The notes under the pieces are model-generated. The model was not told the DNA's origin, ran no database searches, and worked only from the letters and a program-made list of their open reading frames with translations. From NCBI GenBank assembly GCA_964464925.1, contig CAYXLI010000012.1:106703-170702 (forward strand): DNA of 64,000 nucleotides, given 5' to 3'. Of this stretch, positions 24,252 to 32,428 are shown piece after piece. Position 1 is the first letter of the stretch. The number at the start of each line of letters is the position of its first letter. The stretch is from CAYXLI01 sp964464925 (GTDB lineage: Bacteria > Acidobacteriota > Terriglobia > Bryobacterales > Bryobacteraceae). The translations under genes were made by a program, and so were the position numbers.

Positions 24252-24842
24252 TCACTTGTTCCGGTTTGCTCTAGACGGGATGGCCTGCGGAATCCGTTCG
24301 CCGCGTGCGGAGTGTTCCATGATTAGGGCGAGGCGGCGCTCACGTGTTAATTCCTGTTTGGCGCTCATCACAAACCAACTCGCCACGCGACGATAAGACG
24401 GCGCCTGCGCCTGGAAGAACGTCCACGCTTTCTCATTTCCCTGGAACTGACTCAGGTATGGCTCCTCCAGCTCCCGGCTGCGTTTTTCGTACGAGTACCT
24501 CTCGGTCTTACTCGGGTCGCGCTTCCCAAATACGGAGCGCCCCGCTGGCAGCACCCGGTTCGCCTGCATCAACTCAGCCATTCGCTTTGTATTTACCGCG
24601 CTCCATGTGCTGCCCGGGCGCCGTGGCGTGAATCGAATGCTGTAATCCGAGCGATCGAGGCTCTTTCGAACTCCGTCGATCCAGCCGAAGCACAGTGCCT
24701 CATCCAAAGCCTCGGCATAGGTGATGCCGCCCTTGCCGCTATCCTTCTTGTGGAAGCCAACCAGCAACTCTGCCGTATTCGAATGATGTGCTTCCAGCCA
24801 TTCGCGGAACTCGGATCCTGAGGAGAAAAAGACCAGCTTCAC
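24252..24842 (-). CDS. YdeI/OmpD-associated family protein
   Basis: A 196-residue protein with the family pattern FFSSGSEFREWLEAHH, ELLVGFHKKDSGKGGITYAEALDEALCFGWIDG, RSDYSIRFTPRRPGSTWSAVNTKR, and a C-terminal WFVMSAKQELTRERRLALIMEHSARGERIP. Members include Salmonella YdeI, linked to polymyxin and peptide resistance, but most have no function assigned. No signal peptide is visible. It is convergent with the mono-haem gene (7-base gap) and divergent from the RNase III-like gene. Confidence 0.85.
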   Translation of the reverse strand: MKLVFFSSGSEFREWLEAHHSNTAELLVGFHKKDSGKGGITYAEALDEALCFGWIDGVRKSLDRSDYSIRFTPRRPGSTWSAVNTKRMAELMQANRVLPAGRSVFGKRDPSKTERYSYEKRSRELEEPYLSQFQGNEKAWTFFQAQAPSYRRVASWFVMSAKQELTRERRLALIMEHSARGERIPQAIPSRANRNK

Positions 24843-24856
24843 GATACGATCATGTC

Positions 24857-25153
24857 ATGGGAAAAGGCGGGCGGCAGGATGCGCTCCAGTGCGAGGCATG
24901 GATCGGCGACGCGGTACTCGAACTGTACGCGAGGCTGAAGATATTGCGCGAAGATGGCAGGCCGGATGGGGACAAGGCGCAGTCCATCTGCTCCAATCAA
25001 TTCCTTACTGCATTCGGAGAACCTACCTCTGTCGAGGCCGAGATCGGCCGGGCGTATGGCACCGGCGGCATCGACGCAGCCTTCGGCTGGATTGAGAAGA
25101 ACCTCATGCCACTTTATGAGCGCCAGCAGCAGAAGAAACTGAGAAAGGCATAA
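24857..25153 (+). CDS. Small RNase III-like (Mini-III-type) protein
   Basis: From ATG 24857 this gives 98 residues. The stretch CEAWIGDAVLELYARLKIL resembles the RNase III signature; as in Mini-III (MrnC) the usual first Glu position is not acidic, while the Gly-Asp is kept. There is no double-stranded RNA-binding domain. The C-terminal half (EAEIGRAYGTGGIDAAFGWIE) loosely recalls the second catalytic region, but the acidic residue is not obvious, so catalysis is doubtful. It ends in a Lys/Arg-rich tail. The stop overlaps the next ATG. It may be a degenerate or specialised RNase III domain. Confidence 0.6.
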   Translation: MGKGGRQDALQCEAWIGDAVLELYARLKILREDGRPDGDKAQSICSNQFLTAFGEPTSVEAEIGRAYGTGGIDAAFGWIEKNLMPLYERQQQKKLRKA

Positions 25154-26073
25154 TGTTCTCCATGCGTCGACTGCTGTTCTTCCTGGCTCTGCCTCTGCTG
25201 GCCGCCGATCAGTATCTCTTCACTTCCTTTCGGAGCAACGGCGAAACCGGTGTGTTCTATGCGATCAGCCCCGACGGGTATCATTGGACCGCGCTCGAGA
25301 AGGCGTTCCTCAAGCCTGAGCAGCCAGGTGAGTTGATGCGCGACCCGTTCCTCACTCAAGGGCCGGACGGAACGTGGCATATGCTCTGGACCTGGGGATG
25401 GAACCGGAAGGACAGTGGCGATCAGCTCAAACTCGGCTATTCGTATTCGAAAGACCTCGTACATTGGGCGCCGCATCGCCAGATCGTAGTCATGGCTGAC
25501 GAGCCGTCTGCTTTGAATGCATGGGCGCCGGAGGCTTTGTTTGACGCGAAAAAGAAGGAATGGATCGTCTTCTGGTCAACCACGATTCCGGGGCGTTTCC
25601 CCGATTCCGACACCAGCGGCGACAATCGCTACAACCATCGAGTCTATGCCGCTACTACGAAGGACTGGAAGCAGTTCTCGCCGTCTAAGCTATGGTTCGA
25701 TCCCGGCTTCAACTGCATTGACGCGACGGTCGTAAACTCGGGCAAGCGGTGGATCATGATCTTCAAGGATGAGCGCAAGACGCCACTTCAGAAGAACCTC
25801 CGGCTCGCCTTCGCCGATTCTGCCGAAGGCCCTTGGAAGAACGTGACGGAACCGTTCACCTCCGACTGGGTGGAAGGTCCCACCGCGATTCAGATTGGCG
25901 GCTGGTGGTACATCTATTTCGACCACTATGCCAAGCCGCAGCACTATGGTGCCGTCCGGACTCGCGATTGGAAGAGTTTCGAGGATGTTACCGGAGAGAT
26001 GCGGTTTCCCCCAGGACAGAGGCACGGGACCGGTGTCCGGATCTCCGAGGAACTGGCTAAGCTGTTGCGTTAG
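25153..26073 (+). CDS. GH43-like five-bladed beta-propeller glycosidase, secreted
   Basis: A 306-residue secreted protein (signal peptide ending PLLAADQ). The repeated blade signatures SPDGYHWTALEKAF, RDPFLTQGPDGTWHMLWT, YSYSKDLVHWAPHR, WAPEALFDAKKKEWIVFWS and TKDWKQFSPSKLW match GH43/GH62-like beta-propellers. The expected Asp in RDPFL, Asp near IDATVV and Glu in VEGPTAI are plausible catalytic residues. It would act on arabinose- or xylose-containing glycans. The ATG overlaps the previous stop (taATG), so it is coupled to the RNase III-like gene, which may be chance packing. Confidence 0.82.
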   Translation: MFSMRRLLFFLALPLLAADQYLFTSFRSNGETGVFYAISPDGYHWTALEKAFLKPEQPGELMRDPFLTQGPDGTWHMLWTWGWNRKDSGDQLKLGYSYSKDLVHWAPHRQIVVMADEPSALNAWAPEALFDAKKKEWIVFWSTTIPGRFPDSDTSGDNRYNHRVYAATTKDWKQFSPSKLWFDPGFNCIDATVVNSGKRWIMIFKDERKTPLQKNLRLAFADSAEGPWKNVTEPFTSDWVEGPTAIQIGGWWYIYFDHYAKPQHYGAVRTRDWKSFEDVTGEMRFPPGQRHGTGVRISEELAKLLR

Positions 26074-26381
26074 CTCAGGCAAGACGCCAGTGGCACCAGG
26101 AACCTCGAATATCGGTGGAACGACCGCGGAATCGGGTTTATAGCAACTTTCAGCGGGCGAACCGCATCCAAAACATGTAAACTGACCCCATACAGTCTGA
26201 TTTGACCTGTACTGTCCCGATTCCAAAAGTCTCGTACTCCTACTACCGTGCTAGCCCAATACGGCCGATTGTGTAGATTGATGGTTTCTGGATTTCAGGA
26301 GATAATGAAACCATACGGAGTCCGTGCCTCCTGCAGGCACCCGTTTATGCGTCCTAGCTCACCATTTCTTGGAGGAACAAC
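26074..26381. other. Gap before clpX (308 bases)
   Basis: No gene above 60 residues. It holds a possible 26-codon upstream reading frame (26305-26385) and the clpX ribosome binding site GGAGG at 26371-26375. I see no clear sigma-70 promoter, tRNA or repeat. clpP and tig, which often precede clpX, are not here. Confidence 0.6.
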
Positions 26382-26385
26382 TTGA
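26305..26385 (+). CDS. Possible upstream ORF overlapping the clpX start
   Basis: ATG at 26305, 26 residues, stop TGA at 26383-26385 overlapping the clpX TTG (26382) in a TTGA arrangement. AGGAG lies three bases before the ATG, a little close. The product (MKPYGVRASCRHPFMRP...) resembles nothing known. It could couple clpX translation to its own; it could equally be chance. Confidence 0.3.
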   Translation: MKPYGVRASCRHPFMRPSSPFLGGTT

Positions 26386-27665
26386 AGCGAACCGGGTCTG
26401 ACGAATCTCTGCGCTGTTCTTTCTGTCACAAAAGCCAGGATGTCGTAGGCAAGCTCATCTCCTCCCCCAGCGATTATCCCCGCGCTTACATTTGTGATGA
26501 ATGTATTGCGGTCTGCAACTCGATCCTTGAGGACGACCGTCACGATCAACCTTATGGTGCTCCTCACAAACTTCCTAAACCATTGGAGCTGAAGGAGTAT
26601 CTCGATCAGTACGTAATCGGGCAGGAAGCTACAAAGAAGAAGCTCGCGGTGGCGGTGTACAACCACTACAAGCGAATTCAGATGAATAAACAGCGCGGCG
26701 GGGACGTCGAGCTGTCCAAATCGAACATTCTGCTGATCGGGCCTACGGGTACCGGCAAAACTCTTCTCGCGCAGACCCTCGCCCGGATTCTTGACGTACC
26801 GTTCGCCATCGTAGACGCTACCACGTTGACCGAAGCAGGGTATGTGGGTGAAGACGTTGAAAACATTGTACTTCGCTTGCTGCAGAACGCCGATTGGGAT
26901 GTGCAGCGATGCCAACAGGGCATCATCTATATCGACGAAATCGACAAGATAGGCCGGAAGGACGAAAACCCCTCCATCACCCGTGATGTTTCGGGTGAAG
27001 GCGTCCAGCAGGCGCTCTTGAAGATTCTGGAAGGCACGGTTGCGAACGTTCCTCCCCAAGGGGGACGCAAACATCCACACCAGGAGTTCACGCCGGTCGA
27101 TACGACGAACATCTTGTTCATCTGCGGAGGAGCTTTCGTCGGATTGGATAAAGTGGTCGGGCGCCGCGTCGGGACGAAGTCGATGGGCTTCATCACTCCC
27201 GAAGAGGCTGAGAAGGAAACAAATCGCCGGATCGCCTCCGCCCGGGCGCGCAACAGCGAAGCGCATCTGCTCGAACAGGTGCAGCCCGTTGACTTGATCA
27301 AGTTCGGGTTCATTCCGGAGTTTATCGGGCGTATGCCGGTGACGGCGGTCCTTGAAGAACTCGACCGCGAAGCCCTGGTTCAGATTCTGACTAAGCCGAA
27401 GAATGCGATCGTCCGCCAGTATCAGAAGTTGTTCGAATTTGAGAATGTTAGACTGAAGTTTACGGACGAAGCGCTGGAAGCCATTGCTTCACTGGCCATG
27501 GAGCGTAAAGTCGGAGCGCGCGGTCTTCGTATGATCCTCGAAGATTTGATGCTGGACCTGATGTACTATCTCCCCTCCTATAAAAAGGTACGCGAGTTCC
27601 TCGTCACCAAGGAGATGGTGCTTACGCAAAAGATCAATATGGCCCTGCTGGAAAAGGCCGGCTAA
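26382..27665 (+). CDS. clpX: ATP-dependent Clp protease ATP-binding subunit ClpX
   Basis: AAA+ unfoldase that feeds ClpP. The N-terminal zinc domain has the C4 pattern CSFC...CDECIAVC, the AAA module has Walker A GPTGTGKTLLAQTLA and Walker B IIYIDEIDKIG, and the C-terminal small domain has RKVGARGLRMILEDLMLDLM. The 427-residue length is normal. The start is a TTG at 26382 with GGAGG six bases upstream. It heads a run of conserved genes (clpX, lon, engB, rho); clpP is not in the window, so the protease partner must be encoded elsewhere. Confidence 0.98.
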   Translation: MKRTGSDESLRCSFCHKSQDVVGKLISSPSDYPRAYICDECIAVCNSILEDDRHDQPYGAPHKLPKPLELKEYLDQYVIGQEATKKKLAVAVYNHYKRIQMNKQRGGDVELSKSNILLIGPTGTGKTLLAQTLARILDVPFAIVDATTLTEAGYVGEDVENIVLRLLQNADWDVQRCQQGIIYIDEIDKIGRKDENPSITRDVSGEGVQQALLKILEGTVANVPPQGGRKHPHQEFTPVDTTNILFICGGAFVGLDKVVGRRVGTKSMGFITPEEAEKETNRRIASARARNSEAHLLEQVQPVDLIKFGFIPEFIGRMPVTAVLEELDREALVQILTKPKNAIVRQYQKLFEFENVRLKFTDEALEAIASLAMERKVGARGLRMILEDLMLDLMYYLPSYKKVREFLVTKEMVLTQKINMALLEKAG

Positions 27666-27785
27666 CGCTTTGTAACTGGGGGACCCCGTTCGCATCTAAG
27701 GAATACCCCCTCCAGGGGCTGGCGCCTTGAGACCTCGGTCCGTGTCCATCTTCTTGGTTCCTGTAGTGTTGTTCTAAATCAATCC

Positions 27786-30206
27786 ATGCTTACCTCGAGA
27801 GAAAAATCCGATACAAAACGACTGCCGATGATGCCCATTCGGGATGTCGTTATTTTCCCGTACATGATGACCCCCTTTGTTGTGGGGCGGGAGTCGAGCG
27901 TCCGTGCGCTCGAGGAAGCTCTCGCGGGCGACAAAAAGATTTTCCTGGCAACGCAACACGATGCTTCGGTGGACGAACCGCGTCCGGACGAAATCTATGG
28001 TGTCGGCACTGTAGCCAATATCGTTCAAAGCCTCAAGCTTCCAGACGGGAACATCAAGGTCCTTGTGGAAGGTGTGGAGCGGGCCAAGACGGTTTCTGTC
28101 ACCGAAGATGAAGGCTTTTTCCGGGCGGTGGTGAAAACCTTTGCCTATAAAGTCGAAGCGGGGCCGCAGCTCGATCAGTTGACGGGCCGGGTGACGAGCT
28201 TGTTCGAGCAGTACGTCAAGCTCAGCCAGAACCTGAACTACGAGACGATGATCGCGGCGATCCGCGTTGACGAGCCGGGGAAACTGGCCGACACCGTGGG
28301 CGCGAATCTGCAGCTCAATATCGAAGAAAAGCAGGAACTGCTCGAAATCTTCGATCCGATCGACCGCCTGACGCGGGTTGCTGAGATGCTCGATATCGAA
28401 ATCGAGAAGCTCAATGTCGACCGGACCATCCAGGGCCGCGTGAAGCGCCAGATGGAAAAGGCGCAGAAAGAGTATTACCTTAACGAAAAGATCAAGGCCA
28501 TCCAGAAGGAACTCGGCCGCGGTGAGAAGTCGGAGATCGACGAACTCAAGAAGAAAATCGACTCCGCCGGCATGACGAAGGACGCGCATGAGAAGGCCAT
28601 GGCCGAGCTCAAGCGCCTGGAAAACATGCCGCCGATGTCCGCCGAATCCACGGTTTCGCGGAACTACCTCGACTGGCTGCTCGCGGTGCCATGGAAGAAA
28701 AAGAGCAAGGAAATCCGCGATCTGAAGTTTGCGCAGGAAGTGCTCGAGTCCGATCATTATGGCCTGGAAAAGATCAAGGAACGTATCCTTGAATTCCTGG
28801 CGGTTCGCCGGCTGGTACAAAATCCGAAGGGTTCCATTCTTTGCTTCGTCGGACCTCCGGGTGTAGGTAAGACCTCGCTCGGCATGTCCATCGCAAAGGC
28901 GACGGGCCGCAAGTTTGTGCGTATGTCGCTCGGAGGCGTTCGCGATGAAGCGGAAATCCGCGGTCACCGCCGCACTTACATTGGCGCGCTTCCCGGCCAG
29001 ATCATTCAGATGATGAAGAAGGCCGGCACGCGCAATCCGATTTTTATGCTCGACGAGATTGACAAGATGGCGTCGGACTTCCGGGGCGACCCGGCGGCCG
29101 CCCTTCTGGAAGTTCTCGATCCGGAACAGAATTACATGTTCGTCGATCACTACCTCGACGTCGAGTACGATCTGAGCCAGGTATTCTTTGTGGCGACCGC
29201 CAACGTGATGCATACGATTCCGGCGGCCTTGCAGGACCGCATGGAAGTGATCCGCCTCTCCGGCTACACAGAACTGGAGAAGATGGAAATCGCTAAGCGT
29301 TTCCTGGTGCCGAAGCGGATGAAGGAAACGGGCGTCTCCGAGAAGGACATTCAGATCACCGACGAAGGCCTGCAGAGCCTGATCCAGTTCTACACGCGCG
29401 AAGCAGGCGTAAGAAACCTGGAGCGCGAGATTGGCAATGTCTGCCGGAAAATTGCCCGCAAGGTCGTGAATGCACAGAGCGGTGAAAAGCCGGAGACTCT
29501 GCCGCAGGCCGTTATCAAGAGCGATACGGTAACCGAGCTGCTCGGTCCGCAGCGCTACCGTGATCTGCAGATGGACAAGAAGAATGAGATCGGCGCAGTG
29601 ACCGGGCTTGCCTGGACCGAAGTTGGAGGCCAGATCCTGACGACCGAAGCCACCACCATGGAGGGCCGCGGCCGTCTCACGACGACCGGAAAACTGGGCG
29701 ACGTGATGCAGGAGTCTGCCCAGGCCGCGATGGCATACATCCGTTCACGAGCCCATTCGCTCGGATTGCCACGTGATTTCTACCGTCACCTGGACATCCA
29801 CGTGCACGTTCCGGAAGGCGCAATCCCCAAGGATGGCCCCTCTGCCGGAATTACAATCGCCACTTCGCTTACCAGCGCTTTGACGGGCATTCCGGTGCGC
29901 GGCGATATCGCGATGACCGGCGAAATCACTCTCCGCGGCAAGGTGCTCCCGATTGGCGGTCTGAAGGAGAAGCTTATGGCGGCGCACCGTCACGGCATCC
30001 ACGAAGCCATTCTGCCGAAGGATAATGAGAAGGACTTGCCTGACCTTCCTGAACTGATCCGGAAAGACATGAAGCTGAATTTCGTCGATTCAATGGACGA
30101 AGTACTCAAGATCGCTTTAGAGCGCGAGATCGTAGCATTGCCGTTGCCCGCTACTCCTGCCGTGGAAATCCCGGCGAGGGCTAGCGAGGAGAATCGGCCG
30201 CACTAG
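27786..30206 (+). CDS. lon: ATP-dependent protease Lon
   Basis: Serine-lysine AAA+ protease degrading misfolded and regulatory proteins. The 806 residues contain the N-terminal substrate domain (about 15-215), a coiled-coil region, Walker A GPPGVGKTSLGMSIAKATG, Walker B IFMLDEIDKMA, and a C-terminal protease domain with the catalytic Ser in KDGPSAGI and Lys in GGLKEKLMAA. The start follows clpX by 120 bases without an obvious promoter or a strong ribosome binding site. A long antisense frame opposite it is a shadow. Confidence 0.98.
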   Translation: MLTSREKSDTKRLPMMPIRDVVIFPYMMTPFVVGRESSVRALEEALAGDKKIFLATQHDASVDEPRPDEIYGVGTVANIVQSLKLPDGNIKVLVEGVERAKTVSVTEDEGFFRAVVKTFAYKVEAGPQLDQLTGRVTSLFEQYVKLSQNLNYETMIAAIRVDEPGKLADTVGANLQLNIEEKQELLEIFDPIDRLTRVAEMLDIEIEKLNVDRTIQGRVKRQMEKAQKEYYLNEKIKAIQKELGRGEKSEIDELKKKIDSAGMTKDAHEKAMAELKRLENMPPMSAESTVSRNYLDWLLAVPWKKKSKEIRDLKFAQEVLESDHYGLEKIKERILEFLAVRRLVQNPKGSILCFVGPPGVGKTSLGMSIAKATGRKFVRMSLGGVRDEAEIRGHRRTYIGALPGQIIQMMKKAGTRNPIFMLDEIDKMASDFRGDPAAALLEVLDPEQNYMFVDHYLDVEYDLSQVFFVATANVMHTIPAALQDRMEVIRLSGYTELEKMEIAKRFLVPKRMKETGVSEKDIQITDEGLQSLIQFYTREAGVRNLEREIGNVCRKIARKVVNAQSGEKPETLPQAVIKSDTVTELLGPQRYRDLQMDKKNEIGAVTGLAWTEVGGQILTTEATTMEGRGRLTTTGKLGDVMQESAQAAMAYIRSRAHSLGLPRDFYRHLDIHVHVPEGAIPKDGPSAGITIATSLTSALTGIPVRGDIAMTGEITLRGKVLPIGGLKEKLMAAHRHGIHEAILPKDNEKDLPDLPELIRKDMKLNFVDSMDEVLKIALEREIVALPLPATPAVEIPARASEENRPH

Positions 30207-30211
30207 GATTT

Positions 30212-30233
30212 GAGCGGGGCCCGCGCCCCGCTC
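30212..30233 (+). terminator. Nine-base-pair hairpin between lon and engB
   Basis: GAGCGGGGC-ccgc-GCCCCGCTC, a perfect 9-bp stem with a 4-base loop, ending 11 bases before the engB ATG. There is no T-tract, so it is more likely to be an RNA-processing or attenuating structure than a full terminator. Confidence 0.45.
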
Positions 30234-30244
30234 CGATATGTAAA

Positions 30245-30820
30245 ATGGAAGCGGAGCATATCACAAGCGCCGCCGGCCCGGATCAGTTTCCGGCCGAGGC
30301 TTTGCCTGAGATTGCTTTCCTGGGCCGTAGTAATGTAGGCAAGAGTAGCCTGTTAAACTTCCTTGTAGGTAAGAAGGGTCTTGCCTTCACCAGTTCGAAT
30401 CCCGGGTGCACGCAGTTGATCAATTTCTTCCGGGTGGAAGACCAACTGCACTTAGTAGACCTCCCTGGGTACGGATATGCTCGAGTACCCCTAGAGGTGA
30501 AAGGCCGCTGGCAACGCCTGATCGAATCGTATCTCCTCAATAGAAAGACGCTCAAATTGGCCGTTGTCCTGCTGGATTCCCGGAGAGGTTGGATGGATAA
30601 GGACCTGGAACTCAAGAATTGGCTCGAGTTCCATAATCGGCCATACTTGGTGGTGGCCACGAAAGTTGACAAACTGAACCAGAAAGAAGAATTCCGCGGC
30701 TTAGCAGCCATCCGCAAGGAAATTGTGAATGGCGAGTTGCTGCCGTTCTCGGTCGTTACAGGCCGGGGAGCGAGGGAAATTTGGCAAGCGATTTGGAAAA
30801 CAACAAGCAAGAACCAGTAG
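30245..30820 (+). CDS. engB: Ribosome biogenesis GTPase EngB (YihA/YsxC)
   Basis: GTPase involved in assembling the large ribosomal subunit. The 191-residue chain has G1 GRSNVGKSS, G3 DLPGYGYA, and G4 TKVDK, with the family's switch segment FTSSNPGCTQLINFFRVE between them. It starts 38 bases after lon, behind the hairpin at 30212. Its 3' end overlaps rho by 40 bases, so its final codons are also the start region of rho. Confidence 0.96.
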   Translation: MEAEHITSAAGPDQFPAEALPEIAFLGRSNVGKSSLLNFLVGKKGLAFTSSNPGCTQLINFFRVEDQLHLVDLPGYGYARVPLEVKGRWQRLIESYLLNRKTLKLAVVLLDSRRGWMDKDLELKNWLEFHNRPYLVVATKVDKLNQKEEFRGLAAIRKEIVNGELLPFSVVTGRGAREIWQAIWKTTSKNQ

Positions 30821-32358
30821 CTGCGGCTACTACGCCGGAAGCGAAGCCCGAAAAGACGGCGGAAACCAAGCCCGCCGAAAAGCCGGAGCGTCGCGCCAAC
30901 GAGGCCAAACCGGCCGAAGGCAAACAGGTCGACGGCAGACCCCCCGAAGCAAAGGCTCCGGAGACGAAGGCTGCACCTGCCGAGACGAAGACTGCAGTGG
31001 CCGAGAAGCCAGCCGACGCGAATCGGCCCGCCCCGGCGCAGGACGTCGATCCCGGTCAGGCTGCACGCAAGCGAGGGGCCCAACAATCCGGTAAAAACGG
31101 CACTACTACGCTTGATCTCGTCGAATTGAAAGACATGGCGATCTCCAAGCTGAACCAGGTCGCTAAGGACCTCGGTGTCACGGGCGTTGCCGGTCTCCGC
31201 AAACAGGAGTTGATCTTCAAAATCCTCCAAACACAGGCGGAGAAGAGCGGTCTGATTTTCTCGGAAGGCGTGCTCGAGTGTTTGCCGGACGGCTTCGGCT
31301 TCCTGCGCGCACCTGAGTACAACTATCTGCCGGGCCCCGACGACGTTTATGTCTCGCCATCACAGATCCGCCGCTTCGACCTGCGCACTGGCGATACCAT
31401 CTCCGGCCAGATTCGCCCGCCTAAGGAAGGTGAGCGCTACTTCGCGCTCATCAAAGTCGACGCGATCAATTTTGAGCCGCCAGAAGAAGCCCGCAACAAG
31501 ATCTTCTTCGACAACCTCACGCCGCTGTATCCGAACGAGCGGCTCAAGCTGGAAACGGCAAAGGATAACTATTCCGGCCGTGTGATGGATCTGTTGACGC
31601 CGATCGGGAAGGGACAGCGCGGTCTCATTGTTGCTCCGCCCCGCACCGGTAAGACGATGTTGCTCCAGAACATCGCGAACTCGATCACGCACAATCATCC
31701 GGAAGTTTCGCTCATCGTGCTGCTGATCGACGAGCGTCCCGAGGAAGTCACGGACATGCAGCGCTCCGTGCGCGGCGAGGTGATCAGCTCGACGTTCGAC
31801 GAACCGGCAACGCGCCACGTTCAGGTCGCGGAAATGGTTATCGAAAAGGCCAAACGTCTCATCGAGCATAAGCGCGACGTTGTCATTCTGCTCGATTCCA
31901 TCACTCGTCTGGCACGCGCGTACAACACTGTTGTGCCGCCATCGGGCAAAGTCCTTTCGGGCGGTGTCGATTCCAACGCACTGCAGCGTCCGAAGCGGTT
32001 CTTCGGCGCCGCGCGCAATATCGAGGAGGGCGGATCACTGACCATTGTCGCCACGGCCCTGATCGATACCGGTAGCCGTATGGACGACGTGATCTTCGAA
32101 GAATTCAAAGGCACCGGCAATATGGAAATCCACCTCGACCGCAAACTGGTCGATAAACGTGTGTTCCCGGCCATCGACATCAATAAGAGCGGTACGCGTA
32201 AGGAAGAGTTGCTCATGCCACGCGAGGAACTCAATCGCGTGTGGGTCTTACGCAAGGTTCTCAACCCGCTTTCGGCTGTGGAGTCGATGGAGTTGCTGCT
32301 CGACAAACTGGGCAAGACGCGGAGCAATGCCGAGTTCCTGGCCGCAATGTCAGGCTAA
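30781..32358 (+). CDS. rho: Transcription termination factor Rho, with N-terminal extension
   Basis: Hexameric RNA-dependent ATPase that terminates transcription. The 525-residue protein has a 110-residue N-terminal extension rich in Ala, Lys, Glu and Pro (EAKPEKTAETKPAEKPE), then the Rho N-terminal helix domain (DMAISKLNQVAKDLGVTG), the cold-shock RNA-binding domain (CLPDGFGFLR, PDDVYVSPSQIRRF), and the ATPase core with Walker A APPRTGKTMLLQ and VLLIDERPEEVTDM. The start is a TTG at 30781, 40 bases inside engB, after GAGGG; a TTG at 30793 is the alternative. Without a start in this region the extension would be lost. A terminator follows at 32384. Confidence 0.97.
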   Translation: MASDLENNKQEPVAAATTPEAKPEKTAETKPAEKPERRANEAKPAEGKQVDGRPPEAKAPETKAAPAETKTAVAEKPADANRPAPAQDVDPGQAARKRGAQQSGKNGTTTLDLVELKDMAISKLNQVAKDLGVTGVAGLRKQELIFKILQTQAEKSGLIFSEGVLECLPDGFGFLRAPEYNYLPGPDDVYVSPSQIRRFDLRTGDTISGQIRPPKEGERYFALIKVDAINFEPPEEARNKIFFDNLTPLYPNERLKLETAKDNYSGRVMDLLTPIGKGQRGLIVAPPRTGKTMLLQNIANSITHNHPEVSLIVLLIDERPEEVTDMQRSVRGEVISSTFDEPATRHVQVAEMVIEKAKRLIEHKRDVVILLDSITRLARAYNTVVPPSGKVLSGGVDSNALQRPKRFFGAARNIEEGGSLTIVATALIDTGSRMDDVIFEEFKGTGNMEIHLDRKLVDKRVFPAIDINKSGTRKEELLMPREELNRVWVLRKVLNPLSAVESMELLLDKLGKTRSNAEFLAAMSG

Positions 32359-32383
32359 GCGAAGCTACATCGCAATATTTCAG

Positions 32384-32412
32384 AGAGGGCAAGCCACTTC
32401 GGTTTGCCCTCT
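32384..32412 (+). terminator. Intrinsic terminator after rho
   Basis: AGAGGGCAAGCC / GGTTTGCCCTCT, about 12 bp with one G-T pair and loop acttc, followed by the T-rich CTTTGCATTT. It separates rho from the convergent ADOP permease gene. Confidence 0.7.
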
Positions 32413-32428
32413 TTGCATTTGCAGGCGT

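Noticed and set aside
26170..26190. ACTGACCCCATACAGT as a second copy of the TGGGGTC palindrome
   Set aside because: Only a partial half-site match; not a palindrome of the same type.
27774..29213. 479-codon antisense frame opposite lon
   Set aside because: It mirrors the codon pattern of lon, has no motif, ribosome site or coupling, and its predicted product is a low-quality mix of repeated residues.
30283..31230. 315-codon frame opposite engB and rho
   Set aside because: Shadow of two conserved genes; internal composition is driven by the opposite strand.
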